A stretch of 64,000 bases of DNA from Phycisphaerae bacterium (GCA_012729015.1 JAAYDY010000032.1:1-64000); one strand, 5' to 3'; positions 1 through 9,897 are shown, numbered from the stretch's first letter. A program made the numbers and translations. Notes: generated from the sequence alone by a model not told the origin.

Positions 1-279
1 CGCCCCGGGTTGCTTGTCTCCGGTCCGAACAGTTGCCTGCGGGTGAGCCGGGAGTGTCCGTAGCGCGGTGATTGGGGCGAGTTCCGGCCTCGGCGCAGGG
101 GGTACACGTGCGTCGAGGCCGCCCCTTTTTCCTCGTCCCAGCCACACGATGCGCTGGTGCGACGGCGGTTCAGCCGATAGTGGCCGTCCGCTGCTGCAGT
201 TCAGCTGAGACCTGTTCTATGAGGCGTGTCCGGTATCCTCTCTGTGTGCAGATGCCTTCAGCAGAAAGGAGAAGAGCAA

Positions 280-447
280 TTGAACCGTTCAAAGGCAGTC
301 CTGCAATATCACCTGGCAGACGACGTGGTGCTCGAGATCCGGGCCGACGCCGCACCGGGGCGACAACGGGCCAGCCTGAAGGCCTTGGGCCAAGCGGCTT
401 GGGGACTGGAGAACCAGAAAGGGGGCAACAATGACGACCATGGCTGA
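280..447 (+). CDS. possible small protein (55 aa), unknown
   Basis: A short frame that can start at a TTG preceded by an AAAGGAG ribosome-binding site at a normal distance. The predicted 55-residue product is mixed charged/hydrophobic, with no signal peptide and no family I recognise. It ends just inside the next small frame. The only support is the ribosome-binding site and the lack of any competing gene here, so it may equally be the decayed end of an older gene. The rest of bases 1-799 shows no convincing gene. Confidence 0.3.
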   Translation: MNRSKAVLQYHLADDVVLEIRADAAPGRQRASLKALGQAAWGLENQKGGNNDDHG

Positions 448-550
448 CCGCACACTGCAGGGCCTGGGACTGACGATTGGCTCGGATGGGGGGCTGGACT
501 TGGTAGCGGACCGACGGAGTCTTGCTGCAAGGTGCTTACGCGGCGCCTGA
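431..550 (+). CDS. possible small protein (39 aa), unknown
   Basis: A 39-residue frame starting at ATG after an AAGGGGG ribosome-binding site and overlapping the end of the preceding small frame by 17 bases, as in a translationally coupled pair. The product (beginning MTTMADRTLQ) has no recognised domain. It lies about 250 bases before the defence operon and could be a leader peptide or regulator of it, or a gene remnant. Support is weak. Confidence 0.25.
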   Translation: MTTMADRTLQGLGLTIGSDGGLDLVADRRSLAARCLRGA

Positions 551-799
551 ACGGCTGCGGCCGGTGCCGGGACAAAACGGGAGCCGAAGTCTTGACCGCC
601 CCGCGGCCGTCGAACAACGCAATCCCTGGCCACGCTGCTGTCAGAGCCAGTTGGCGGAGGCGGCTCACGTGCCAGAATCTTCGGGCACACCCTCGGTACA
701 CGCAAAGACGGTCTGATGTTGTCAATCCTTTGGCCTGCTGGTAGACTGAGGCCACCTGTGCTGGGTCTCTCTGGCAACTTGAACGCTTGGACGGCACCC

Positions 800-3700
800 A
801 TGGCAAACATCGATCTCAGACACGGAATCGTAGTGCGTGGCCCACTCTTCCCGGAGCCGGTGCAGGTGCTCGTCTGCACGCCCCTTGGTCAGTCAACAAA
901 GCTGATCGGCAAGGGGCTCGATTCCGGCAAGGTCTATGAACCGGTTCTGGACGCCACCCAGCTTGCCAGTCTGCAGGTGAGCCCGGAGCAGCCGCCGTTC
1001 GATGGCGACCCCCTCCATTTCCGGCTGGGCGTCGAGGCCCTGCGGCTGGGCCTCGCCTATGAATATGATCCGTATTTCTCGCTATCCATCGCACGCGTAG
1101 ACCCGCTGCCGCACCAACTCGAAGCAGTCTATGATTACTTCGTGAAGCTACCGCGCATTCGGTTCCTGTTGGCCGACGACCCTGGGGCCGGCAAGACGAT
1201 CATGGCCGGTTTGCTTCTCAAGGAACTGAAGATTCGCGGCTTAGTGAAACGGACGCTCATTGTCGCACCTGCTAACCTGACCTTCCAGTGGCAGCGCGAA
1301 TTGAAAGACAAGTTCCGCGAGAGCTTTGAGATCGTCCGCGGCGACATACTCCGCACCAACTATGGTACCAATCCGTGGCAGGAGAAGAATCAGGTCATCA
1401 CTTCCGTCTCCTGGGTCTCTCGTATCCAGGACGCTCGCGACAGCTTGCTCCGCAGCACCTGGGACCTGATCATCGTCGATGAAGCGCACAAGATGAGCGC
1501 CTACAGCAGCGACAAGAAGACGCTGGCCTATGAGCTCGGCGAGGCGTTGTCGGCGATGACCGACCACTACCTGCTCATGACCGCCACGCCGCACAAAGGT
1601 GATCCGGGGAATTTCTGCCTGTTCCTGCGGCTGCTGGATTCCGACGTGTACGGCGATGTTAAGAGTCTTGAAGATGCGATGCAACGCAACTCGGCACCGT
1701 TCTACCTGCGTCGCACCAAGGAAGCCCTGGTCACCTTCCCCGACCCCGACACCGGACAGATCAAGAAGCTGTTTACAAAACGGGTTGTCCGGACGAGCCG
1801 TTTCGAGATCGACGATGACGAGTGGGACCTCTACGACGCGCTTAGCCGCTACGTTGAGGATCAGTCCATTCGGGCGCAGGCTGCCAACGCCACGACCGGC
1901 CGGGCGATCGGCTTTACGATGGCTATGCTCCAGCGTCGGTTAGCATCGAGTGTCTATGCGGCCCGCCGCAGCCTCGAGCGCATGCGGGAGAAGCGACAGA
2001 AGATACTGGAGAATCCCCAGGCCTATCGCGAAGAGCAGATTGCCAAGAAGCTTCCCGAGGATTATGACGACCTGACGGACGAAGAACAGCAGCAGATTCT
2101 TTCAGACCTGGAGGAGGTTGTCGCCTCCGTCGATCCTGCCGCGTTGCGAGAGGACATCGCCCAGCTGACCCGGCTGATTGACCAGGCCCGCGCCCTGGAA
2201 CAGCGAGAGGTAGAGACCAAGCTCGTGAGGCTGCGCGAGGTCATTTCCGACCAGGGAGTCTTCAAAGACCCCTCCACCAAGCTACTCGTCTTCACCGAAC
2301 ACAAGGACACCCTCGACTATCTGGTTGGCAAACTGACCGACTGGGGCCTCAGCGTCACGCAGATTCACGGCGGGATGAAGATCGGCGACCGCGACATGCC
2401 CAACACGCGTCTGCACGCTGAGCGCATCTTCCGGGAGCCCGGCGGCGCCCAGGTGCTGGTCGCCACCGAGGCTGCCGGCGAAGGCATTAACCTCCAGTTC
2501 TGCTGGCTGATGATCAACTACGACATCCCCTGGAACCCGGTTCGCCTTGAGCAGCGGATGGGCCGCATCCATCGCTACGGCCAGGAGAAGGACTGCCTCA
2601 TCTTCAACTTCGTGGCCTCCAACACCCGCGAAGGCCGGGTCATGGAGAAGCTGTTCGAACGCATCGAGGCCATCGAGGACGACCTCGACCCCGGCCGCAC
2701 CGGCAAGGTCTTCAACGTCCTCGGCGACGTCTTCCCGGCCAACCAGCTCGAGAAGATGATCCGCGAGATGTATCTGCGCAACCTCACGGAGGAGAGCATC
2801 AAGAGCCGTATCGTCGAAGAGGTCGATACCACCCGCTTCCGCCAGATCACCGACTCGACGCTGGAGGGCCTGGCCAAGCGTGAGCTCAACCTGTCGGCCA
2901 TCGTCGGCAAGTCGGCCGAGGCCAAGGAACGGCGCCTCGTGCCGGAGGTCATCGAGGATTTCTTCATCAGCGCAGCCCCCCTGGTCGGCGTCATGCCAAA
3001 GGAATCCGTCGCCGGCACGCACGTCTACCGCGTGGGCCGCGTGCCGCGGAACCTCTGGCCGATGGGCGAGAGGCTGGAGCCCCGTTTCGGCAAGCTCGGT
3101 AAGGAGTACAAGCAGATCGTCTTCGACAAGACGCTCCTGGCCAAGGACCCAACCTCTGAATGGGTCACGCCGGGCCATCCGCTCTTCGAGACGGTCCGCC
3201 AGAGCCTCTGGGACCAGGTCCGCGACAGCCTGATGCGCGGCTCTGTCTTCTACGACTTGCACACGAGGGAACCGTACCACCTGGACGTCTTCTCGGCCTC
3301 GGTCAAGGACGGCCTCGGCCACGAGCTTCACCGCCGGCTCTTTGCCGTCCAGTCATTCCCCGACGGCCGCATGGCCGTCAAGCAGCCGACCGTCTTTCTG
3401 GACCTCGCCGTTGCTCCTACGGGCACCGCCGCCCCGGACGGTGCCGGTCTGCCTGCACCGGAGCAACGTGAGCATACCCTTGTGGAAACCTGCCTCAACG
3501 CCTTCCTTGCCGAGATTGCCGGCCAGCGCTGCAAGGAGACGAACACTATCCGCCGGCACATCGAGATCAGCCTCAACGAGTTGATTCACCGGCACCAACT
3601 CACCTTCGCCAGCCTGATGGAACAGCAGGAGAAGCTGGGCAGCACCCCGCCGTGGTTGGCCGCGAGTCTCAAGCAGAGCGAAGACCGTCTGGAAGAGCTG

Positions 3701-4234
3701 AACGGCCGCCGCGAGCGGCGCCTGGCCGAACTGGAGAGCGAGTGCCAGTGTGCCATTGGTGACATCCAGCATGTGGGCTGTGCATGGGTCCTGCCGCACC
3801 CGGAGCGTACCTCTCCGGCTATCCAGCCGATGGTCCGCGACGACGAGATCGAGCGGATTGCCGTCCAGGCCGTGATCGCCTACGAGAAAGCCCAAGGCCG
3901 CACGGTCGAGAGCGTCGAGGCCCAGAACCGCGGCTTTGATCTGATTTCCAGGCGTCCACATCCTGAAGACCCGGCCACGGCCATCGACGTGCGGTTCATC
4001 GAGGTCAAAGGCCGCTCCGCCGTGGGTGAGATCGCCCTCACGTCCAACGAGTACAAGACCGCCGAGCGGCTCAAGGGGGACTACTGGCTCTACGCCGTAT
4101 TCAACTGTGGCGGTACCCCCGCAGTCCATGCCATTCGAGACCCGGCCCGATTGGGCTGGAAGCCCATCGTCAAGGTCGAGCATTACTCGGTCGATGTCCC
4201 CGCAATCATCGCCGCAGAGGAGAAGACGGCATGA
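800..4234 (+). CDS. SNF2/SF2-like helicase with C-terminal DUF3883 (DrmD-like defence helicase)
   Basis: An ATP-driven DNA translocase of the SNF2-like superfamily 2 type, about 1144 residues, the size usual for these defence helicases. Walker A (DDPGAGKT, Lys132), the DEAH box (Asp227-His230), motif III (MTATPHKG, near 260) and motif VI (GRIHRYGQ, near 590) are all visible. A coiled segment lies near 400-480. The last ~110 residues contain a DUF3883 domain with an IEVKGR motif near 1067, resembling a PD-(D/E)XK-type nuclease or DNA-sensing module. I chose ATG 800 because the family begins with a short head leading to 'RGPLFPEPV'; an upstream in-frame start adds unrelated sequence. The stop overlaps the next start as ATGA, marking the head of the defence operon. 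It probably moves along DNA that lacks the methylase mark; that role is inferred from related systems. Confidence 0.9.
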   Translation: MANIDLRHGIVVRGPLFPEPVQVLVCTPLGQSTKLIGKGLDSGKVYEPVLDATQLASLQVSPEQPPFDGDPLHFRLGVEALRLGLAYEYDPYFSLSIARVDPLPHQLEAVYDYFVKLPRIRFLLADDPGAGKTIMAGLLLKELKIRGLVKRTLIVAPANLTFQWQRELKDKFRESFEIVRGDILRTNYGTNPWQEKNQVITSVSWVSRIQDARDSLLRSTWDLIIVDEAHKMSAYSSDKKTLAYELGEALSAMTDHYLLMTATPHKGDPGNFCLFLRLLDSDVYGDVKSLEDAMQRNSAPFYLRRTKEALVTFPDPDTGQIKKLFTKRVVRTSRFEIDDDEWDLYDALSRYVEDQSIRAQAANATTGRAIGFTMAMLQRRLASSVYAARRSLERMREKRQKILENPQAYREEQIAKKLPEDYDDLTDEEQQQILSDLEEVVASVDPAALREDIAQLTRLIDQARALEQREVETKLVRLREVISDQGVFKDPSTKLLVFTEHKDTLDYLVGKLTDWGLSVTQIHGGMKIGDRDMPNTRLHAERIFREPGGAQVLVATEAAGEGINLQFCWLMINYDIPWNPVRLEQRMGRIHRYGQEKDCLIFNFVASNTREGRVMEKLFERIEAIEDDLDPGRTGKVFNVLGDVFPANQLEKMIREMYLRNLTEESIKSRIVEEVDTTRFRQITDSTLEGLAKRELNLSAIVGKSAEAKERRLVPEVIEDFFISAAPLVGVMPKESVAGTHVYRVGRVPRNLWPMGERLEPRFGKLGKEYKQIVFDKTLLAKDPTSEWVTPGHPLFETVRQSLWDQVRDSLMRGSVFYDLHTREPYHLDVFSASVKDGLGHELHRRLFAVQSFPDGRMAVKQPTVFLDLAVAPTGTAAPDGAGLPAPEQREHTLVETCLNAFLAEIAGQRCKETNTIRRHIEISLNELIHRHQLTFASLMEQQEKLGSTPPWLAASLKQSEDRLEELNGRRERRLAELESECQCAIGDIQHVGCAWVLPHPERTSPAIQPMVRDDEIERIAVQAVIAYEKAQGRTVESVEAQNRGFDLISRRPHPEDPATAIDVRFIEVKGRSAVGEIALTSNEYKTAERLKGDYWLYAVFNCGGTPAVHAIRDPARLGWKPIVKVEHYSVDVPAIIAAEEKTA

Positions 4235-5415
4235 ATCAGGTACGCCGGGAGCCGATCGCGATTGCCTACCTGCCATGGGCGGACCTCAGGGAAGAGTTCG
4301 CCATCGGCCCGGTCATGTTCTGGCCGTTCTACGCCAAGATGGAGGAGAAGATACCTGATGCCGAAGTTCGGGCCGACTTGAGGCGCTTCTTCGAGACCTT
4401 CGTCGACAATGCTGGCAAGCCTGTCACGACGATGGCGGCGTGTTCTTATGGCCCTGTGGACTTCCGAAAATTCACCCCCGAGGAAGGTCAGACCATCAGC
4501 GATGCCGTCGACTGTCTCACATTCGCCGCCATTGCCACGGGGACGAAGAACGGCGTTTGCGCGGACAACTACTCGATGGCCCCGCCATCGGCCGACCGCT
4601 TTGACCTCGCGGCCCGGTGGGTCTGGCCCGCCCACGACGGCTTGGTCGTCAAGACCGAGAACTCGACCCAGTTCTGGAGCCACGGCGAGTACAAGATCAC
4701 CCGGCCCATCTCTGTCGGCGGTTCGTTCAGCGGAAATTACGCGCCCCTGCTCGAAGGCCTGGGCCGTGTGTTCGCGGCTGAGTTCCCAAGAGACATGCGC
4801 GAACGGCTGTTCCGTGCCTTTGAATGGTTTCGGTTCGCCCACACCCAATCAACCGCCGTCTCTTGGCTTCACAAGGTCGTCATGATGGCTACCGCTTACG
4901 AAATCCTGCTGGACTTCCCCGAGTCGGGCAAGAGGCGATACTTCATCGACCAGGTCGACTCCAAGCTGCGCTTGCGGGACTCGTACATGGTCGGGATGCG
5001 TGACGGAGGCGGCGGAACCTTCAGCGTGTGCAAGGCCGCCGAGTGGGCTGGGCAGTTCTACAAGTTGCGAAATGACATCACCCACGGCGACGAGGTGACA
5101 TGCGAGCGCCTTCAGTACAAGAACTGGGTCGGGCAGCTCATCGTCGCCGATCTGGTCATGCTGGAGGTAGTGAAGCGGCTGCTGTACGAACACCATTGTA
5201 TCGGCGACAAGGTCCGGGGGCTTGCCGCCCAGTACGCCCAGGGCTCCTCTGACCCCGTAGAGGAGTTCGAAGCTGTATTGTTGCCCGGTTCGATGGGACT
5301 CGATGTCGAAGATGTCCATGAGGCCCTTGGCTGGATTCCGCCACTCCAGGAGCGGATGGAAGAGAAGGAACAGCAGTTGAAGACTGAACCGGATTGCGAA
5401 GCCGGACAAGGCTGA
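4231..5415 (+). CDS. Apea-like HEPN-domain protein, putative RNase
   Basis: A 394-residue soluble protein. Its C-terminal half carries the HEPN motif R-x4-H (RNDITH, Arg280 to His285, followed by Gly-Asp) in the 'LRNDITHG' setting typical of Apea-like HEPN proteins. Many HEPN proteins are metal-independent RNases whose Arg and His are catalytic. The N-terminal half (1-190) is not recognised and could be a sensor. The start overlaps the helicase stop by 4 bases (ATGA), so translation is coupled and the protein very probably belongs to the same defence system. I infer an abortive-infection-type arm that cleaves RNA when the DNA-targeting part is engaged. A non-catalytic structural role is possible. 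Confidence 0.75.
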   Translation: MNQVRREPIAIAYLPWADLREEFAIGPVMFWPFYAKMEEKIPDAEVRADLRRFFETFVDNAGKPVTTMAACSYGPVDFRKFTPEEGQTISDAVDCLTFAAIATGTKNGVCADNYSMAPPSADRFDLAARWVWPAHDGLVVKTENSTQFWSHGEYKITRPISVGGSFSGNYAPLLEGLGRVFAAEFPRDMRERLFRAFEWFRFAHTQSTAVSWLHKVVMMATAYEILLDFPESGKRRYFIDQVDSKLRLRDSYMVGMRDGGGGTFSVCKAAEWAGQFYKLRNDITHGDEVTCERLQYKNWVGQLIVADLVMLEVVKRLLYEHHCIGDKVRGLAAQYAQGSSDPVEEFEAVLLPGSMGLDVEDVHEALGWIPPLQERMEEKEQQLKTEPDCEAGQG

Positions 5416-5449
5416 CCGTCTTGTCCGGGATGCCAAGGAGGTCTCGCCG

Positions 5450-5872
5450 ATGACGAATCTCATCTGGGAATGGTCGCCGCAGCCAAAGGACGCCCATGCG
5501 CTGCGCCTTGAGAAACCGGGGGCGGCAGACGCCATCAGACTGAGGCGGCTGTTCGAGACCGTCAAACGGGCGTCTGGCGGCGGGCGGAAGGTGATCAGCA
5601 AGGATGCCGTCGAGGGCTTTGAGGAGTGGCTTGAGGACGTGGCCAGGCCGCTGAGGTCGGAGGCGTATGCGCTTCTGAGCAACTGGTTTCTGACAGGGAA
5701 CAAGGGCGCCCGTAACACGCCGCTGGGCCATGCCTGCGCGGACTTCTGGGATGCCGTGTTTGCCGTGCGGCCGAGTAAACGCCTGACTTCGCCCGAGGAA
5801 AACCATCAGATTCTGGACGACCGCTTCGGGGTCTGGTGGGCCAGCATGGAGAGAGCCCAGGGACGACGATGA
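5450..5872 (+). CDS. hypothetical protein in defence operon (140 aa)
   Basis: A small, probably soluble 140-residue protein with no signal peptide or membrane segment and no family I can name. It is rich in Trp, Arg and Glu and ends in a basic tail. A GGAGG ribosome-binding site precedes the ATG. It starts 34 bases after the HEPN gene, and its stop overlaps the methylase start as ATGA, so it is embedded in and coupled to the defence operon. Its position between the HEPN protein and the methylase suggests an adaptor, inhibitor or specificity factor; this rests on position only. Confidence 0.75.
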   Translation: MTNLIWEWSPQPKDAHALRLEKPGAADAIRLRRLFETVKRASGGGRKVISKDAVEGFEEWLEDVARPLRSEAYALLSNWFLTGNKGARNTPLGHACADFWDAVFAVRPSKRLTSPEENHQILDDRFGVWWASMERAQGRR

Positions 5873-8800
5873 CCACAGGGTATCCCAAACGCCTTATCGA
5901 AGTCGATCTGCCCATCAAACGCATCTCGGCCCATGCGCGGCGGGAGAAGTCGATTCGGCATGGGCACATTTCGACGCTGCACATCTGGTGGGCACGGCGG
6001 CCGCTGGCGGCTTGCCGGGCGGTGATCTGTGGGGCGCTGTGGCCGGACCCCGCCGATCCACTCTGCCCGCAGGCGTTTCGCAAGGCGGCGGCCAAGGAGA
6101 TGGCTGCGTTCGCTAAGGCGACGCAGCAGGACACGGCCGTGGCTGACATCTGCGACAAGGATTCGTGGGGTCGCTATGGGGCGCTGAGCAAGCGGAAGGA
6201 GCCGTTCGACCTGAAGACGCTGCCAGCGGGAATAGCCGGCGGCAAGGGCGAGGCGAAGGGGTTGACCGACCTGGAGCGGCTGCAGGGGCTGCTGCTCGAT
6301 TTCATCGCCGACTTTGCCGCCTGGGAGGCCTCAACCAACAAAGTATTCCTCCAGACGGCCCGGGCGCTCACGCAGGCGGCGCATGAGGCCCTGGGCGGCG
6401 CGCCGGGTACGCGGCCGCTGGTGGTCGATCCGTTCGCCGGCGGCGGGGCCATTCCGCTGGAGGCCCTGCGGGTCGGGGCCGACGCCTTCGCCAGCGACCT
6501 GAACCCCGTGGCCGTGCTCCTCAACAAGGTCGTCCTGGAATACATCCCCAAGTACGGCCAGCGGCTGGCCGACGAGGTCCGCAAGTGGGGTCAGTGGATC
6601 AAGGAGGAGGCCGAGAAGGAACTGGCCGAGTTCTACCCCAAGGACCCGGACGGGGCGACGCCCATTGCCTACCTCTGGGCGCGGACCATCCAGTGCGAAG
6701 GCCCCGGCTGCGGGGCCGAAGTGCCACTCATGCGGTCGCTGTGGCTGGCCAAGAAGGGCAAGAAGTCAGTCGCTCTGCGGCTCGTGCCGCGCCCGCGGGC
6801 CAAGCGCGTCGATTTCGAGATCATCGAGAAGGCCAAGGCCTCCGACGTGGCGGGCGGCACCGTGGCCCGCGGCTCGGCCACCTGTCCTTGCTGCGGGTTT
6901 ACCACGCCGGTAGCCTCAGTGCGAGTGCAGTTCAAGGCCCGCAAGGGCGGCGCGGCCGACGCGCGGCTCTTCGCCGTCGTGACCACGCGGAACGACACTA
7001 CCGGCCGGTTCTACCGCCTGCCGACCGACCGCGACCTCGCGGCCGTCCAGCGTGCCGCCGCCGAACTCCAGCGCCGCCGGAAGGCCCACAAGGGCGAATT
7101 GTCCCTCGTGCCGGAGGAGCCACTGCCGCCGCAGGGCACGCTGGGCTTCCGCGTCCAGCTTTATGGCATGGAGCAATGGGGCGACCTGTTCGCCCCGCGG
7201 CAACTGCTGGCTCTGACGACCCTCGCCCGCCTCGTCCGCCAGGCCGGCGAGCAGATGGCGATGAACGCAGACAAGGGACTTGCCGAGGCTTCGCAGGCGA
7301 TTCTGGCTTGCCCTGTTAGTCGCTCGGCAGAGCATCTCGCATCGTTGTGCCGTTGGAATCCGTCGGCGCAGAAGATGCAAGCGTCCTTTGGGCGGCAGGC
7401 GATACCCATGACTTGGGATTTCTGCGAGGCGAGCACTATAGGCGGCTCGGTCGGATCGTGGGAGAATCTGCTCGAATGTGCTCTCATCCCCTTCGAAACC
7501 GGACTGTCGATGCCGCGCGCGGGAGAAAGCCACCAAGCCAACGCTGCAAAGCATCCCTTGCCGGATGATGCTGCCTCAGCATATGTGAGCGACCCGCCGT
7601 ATTACGACGCCGTGCCGTATTCTGACCTGTCGGATTTCTTCTATGTCTGGCTGAAGCGAACTCTTCCCACGTCGCTCTTGAGTGCGTTTGCTGATGAACT
7701 GACGCCGAAGGGCGACGAGTGCATCGTCGACGAGATCAAGGGCAAAGATAAAGCGTACTTCGAGAAGACAATGGCCCAGGCGATGGCCGAGGGGCGGCGC
7801 GTGCTGGCCCCCACCGGCGTGGGGGTAGTCGTCTTTGCCCACAAGTCAACGGCAGGATGGGAAGCGCAGCTTCAGGCGATGGTGGACGCCGGCTGGACGA
7901 TGACGGGCTCCTGGCCTATCGACACTGAAATGAGCACCCGGCTGCGAGCAATGGATTCGGCGGCCCTGGCATCGAGCGTTCACCTGGTCTGCCGTCCGCG
8001 CGAGAATCTCGACGGTTCGGTTCGAACGGCTGAAGTCGGCGACTGGCGGGACGTGCTGTCCGAGTTGCCGAAGCGGATTCACGAGTGGTTGCCGCGGTTG
8101 GCCGAGGAAGGTGTGGTCGGGGCCGACGCCATCTTCGCCTGCCTGGGGCCGGCCCTGGAGGTCTTCTCCCGCTGTTCGCGGGTCGAAAAGGCCAACGGCG
8201 AGCAGGTTGCTCTGCGCGAGTACCTGGAACAGGTCTGGGCGGCCGTGGCCAAGGAAGCCCTGGCCATGATCTTCACCGGGGCCGACGCCAGCGGCTTCGA
8301 GGAAGACTCGCGCCTGACGGCCATGTGGCTCTGGACCCTCAAGGCCGGTAACGGCGCTGCTGAGGGCGAAGGCGGCGAGGACGAGGAAGCCGACGACGAG
8401 GAAGGCTCCGGTGGCCCCTCGACTGGGCTCGGGGCAGGCAAGAAGGCCAAGGGCGGCGGCTATTCGCTAGAATACGATGCCGCACGTAAGATCGCCCAGG
8501 GCCTGGGGGCGCACCTGGAGAAACTCGCGAGCGTGGTCGAGGTCAAGGGCGACACGGCGCGGCTCTTGCCGGTCTCGGATCGCACGCGGCACCTCTTCGG
8601 CAGAGACGAGGCCCAGGCCCCGAAGGCCCGCAAGAAGAAGGCCAAGAACCAGATGGCCCTGGGCTTCATGGCCGAAGTCGTGGCCGCCGAGGCCGAGGCC
8701 GGCGGCTGGGGCGCGAAGAACGCCCCAAAGGCCGGCGACACGGTCCTGGACCGCCTGCACCAGGCGATGATCCTTTTCGCCGCCGGCCGCAGCGAAGCCC

Positions 8801-8949
8801 TGCGCCGCTTCCTGGCCGAAGAAGGCCACGGCCGCGACCAGCGCTTCTGGCGCCTGGCCCAAGCCCTCTCGGCCCTCTATCCGCCCAACACCGACGAAAA
8901 ACGCTGGACCGACGGGGTCCTGGCCAGGAAGAAAGGGTTGGGGTTTTAA
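5869..8949 (+). CDS. DUF1156 / COG1743 adenine-specific DNA methylase with zinc ribbon
   Basis: A 1026-residue DNA N6-adenine methyltransferase of the DUF1156 family, found in predicted defence systems with DUF499 ATPases. The N-terminus (PKRLIEVDLPI, SIRHGHISTLHIWWARRP) is the DUF1156 signature. The S-adenosylmethionine site is DPFAGGGAIP near 187-196, and the catalytic motif IV is DPPYYD starting at Asp575. Cysteines near 274-279 and a CPCC near 339 form the inserted zinc ribbon. An acidic low-complexity stretch lies near 833-851. I chose ATG 5869, which overlaps the upstream stop by 4 bases; an earlier in-frame start lies inside the previous gene. It probably marks host DNA to protect it from the helicase/ATPase machinery. 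The mark and target sequence cannot be read from the gene. Confidence 0.92.
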   Translation: MTTGYPKRLIEVDLPIKRISAHARREKSIRHGHISTLHIWWARRPLAACRAVICGALWPDPADPLCPQAFRKAAAKEMAAFAKATQQDTAVADICDKDSWGRYGALSKRKEPFDLKTLPAGIAGGKGEAKGLTDLERLQGLLLDFIADFAAWEASTNKVFLQTARALTQAAHEALGGAPGTRPLVVDPFAGGGAIPLEALRVGADAFASDLNPVAVLLNKVVLEYIPKYGQRLADEVRKWGQWIKEEAEKELAEFYPKDPDGATPIAYLWARTIQCEGPGCGAEVPLMRSLWLAKKGKKSVALRLVPRPRAKRVDFEIIEKAKASDVAGGTVARGSATCPCCGFTTPVASVRVQFKARKGGAADARLFAVVTTRNDTTGRFYRLPTDRDLAAVQRAAAELQRRRKAHKGELSLVPEEPLPPQGTLGFRVQLYGMEQWGDLFAPRQLLALTTLARLVRQAGEQMAMNADKGLAEASQAILACPVSRSAEHLASLCRWNPSAQKMQASFGRQAIPMTWDFCEASTIGGSVGSWENLLECALIPFETGLSMPRAGESHQANAAKHPLPDDAASAYVSDPPYYDAVPYSDLSDFFYVWLKRTLPTSLLSAFADELTPKGDECIVDEIKGKDKAYFEKTMAQAMAEGRRVLAPTGVGVVVFAHKSTAGWEAQLQAMVDAGWTMTGSWPIDTEMSTRLRAMDSAALASSVHLVCRPRENLDGSVRTAEVGDWRDVLSELPKRIHEWLPRLAEEGVVGADAIFACLGPALEVFSRCSRVEKANGEQVALREYLEQVWAAVAKEALAMIFTGADASGFEEDSRLTAMWLWTLKAGNGAAEGEGGEDEEADDEEGSGGPSTGLGAGKKAKGGGYSLEYDAARKIAQGLGAHLEKLASVVEVKGDTARLLPVSDRTRHLFGRDEAQAPKARKKKAKNQMALGFMAEVVAAEAEAGGWGAKNAPKAGDTVLDRLHQAMILFAAGRSEALRRFLAEEGHGRDQRFWRLAQALSALYPPNTDEKRWTDGVLARKKGLGF

Positions 8950-8952
8950 ACT

Positions 8953-9897
8953 ATGGACTTCAAGGGAGATGGCAAGAGAGTCAGGGAGTTCTGGGATGCG
9001 GAGGTGAGATGCCTCCTTGCGTCCTATGAGCATTTCGAGACACTCCTGCCTGCGGCGGGTCGTGGCGGGGCTTCACATCCGGGTGAGGACGGACGGTACG
9101 TCGAAGCACTGCTGCGAGCCTATCTTCAGAAGTATCTGCCAGGTGATCTTGAGGTCCTGACTGGCTTCATCCTGCGCCCCGCTGTGATCACAGCCAAGGA
9201 TGGTGACGAGAGGAGTGGCAAAGAGGATTGCCATTCGTCCCAGCTCGACATACTGGTAATAGATACCGCCCATTACCCGGTGTTTCATCGCTTTGAGAAC
9301 AACGTGATTGCCCCCCCGGAGGGGGTCGTAGGAGTGCTGTCGGTTAAGAAGTATTTGCGGCCCAACGATACCACACGCGAGTGCGCGGCGTTGCAGCGCG
9401 TTGCTGACTTGTGCCGATGCAAGAACCAACGGGGTGCGCCAACGCGTGGACCGTTCTTGGGAATCGTCTCAATGGAAAGTGAATTCACCAAGCAGCATAA
9501 CAACAAGAAGATCCCGAAAACTTCCGAGGAGACTGTCAAGGACGTGCTTAATGAGGTGCTCGCGGCATATTCAGGTGCTACATACTTCGACCAGATCGTT
9601 GGGTATGTTGGCAGCTTGAGAGAATGGAGTGTCAGCAAGAGACGTCCACCAGGAAAGAACGCGCCGCAGCAAGCCGCACTGGCACATCTTACCTATGCCG
9701 ACGGAAGTCCTGCAGACTGGGGACTCCAATATACTCTGAGCGGAATCTTGAGTGTCTACTATGAAGGCGAGAGGGGGCAGGCTCGCCGTCGACTTGGCTT
9801 TACCGGCTTCGCGAAGCCGCCTAGCGAACATGCGCAGGTGTCCATTCCGTTCGAAGGAATGTACTTGCCCAAGGACCGATGGGAAGCACTGGGTTGA
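8953..9897 (+). CDS. DUF6602-like protein, PD-(D/E)XK-fold nuclease candidate
   Basis: A 314-residue protein resembling DUF6602. The core pattern is 'GFILRP' - 'SQLDILVID' (Asp99, Asp104) - 'GVVGVLSVKKYL', the strand arrangement of PD-(D/E)XK enzymes. The position that normally carries the catalytic acid before x-Lys is serine here (Ser130-Val-Lys132), so catalysis may be lost or the acid may come from elsewhere, for example Glu123. It begins 3 bases after the methylase stop and ends 40 bases before the DUF499 gene, in the same operon. Likely roles are DNA end binding, structural recognition or a divergent nuclease. The family match is moderate. Confidence 0.65.
   Translation: MDFKGDGKRVREFWDAEVRCLLASYEHFETLLPAAGRGGASHPGEDGRYVEALLRAYLQKYLPGDLEVLTGFILRPAVITAKDGDERSGKEDCHSSQLDILVIDTAHYPVFHRFENNVIAPPEGVVGVLSVKKYLRPNDTTRECAALQRVADLCRCKNQRGAPTRGPFLGIVSMESEFTKQHNNKKIPKTSEETVKDVLNEVLAAYSGATYFDQIVGYVGSLREWSVSKRRPPGKNAPQQAALAHLTYADGSPADWGLQYTLSGILSVYYEGERGQARRRLGFTGFAKPPSEHAQVSIPFEGMYLPKDRWEALG

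Noticed and set aside
2282..3331. 349-codon open frame antisense to the defence helicase
   Set aside because: Composition typical of a reverse-complement shadow, overlapping helicase motifs IV-VI on the other strand.
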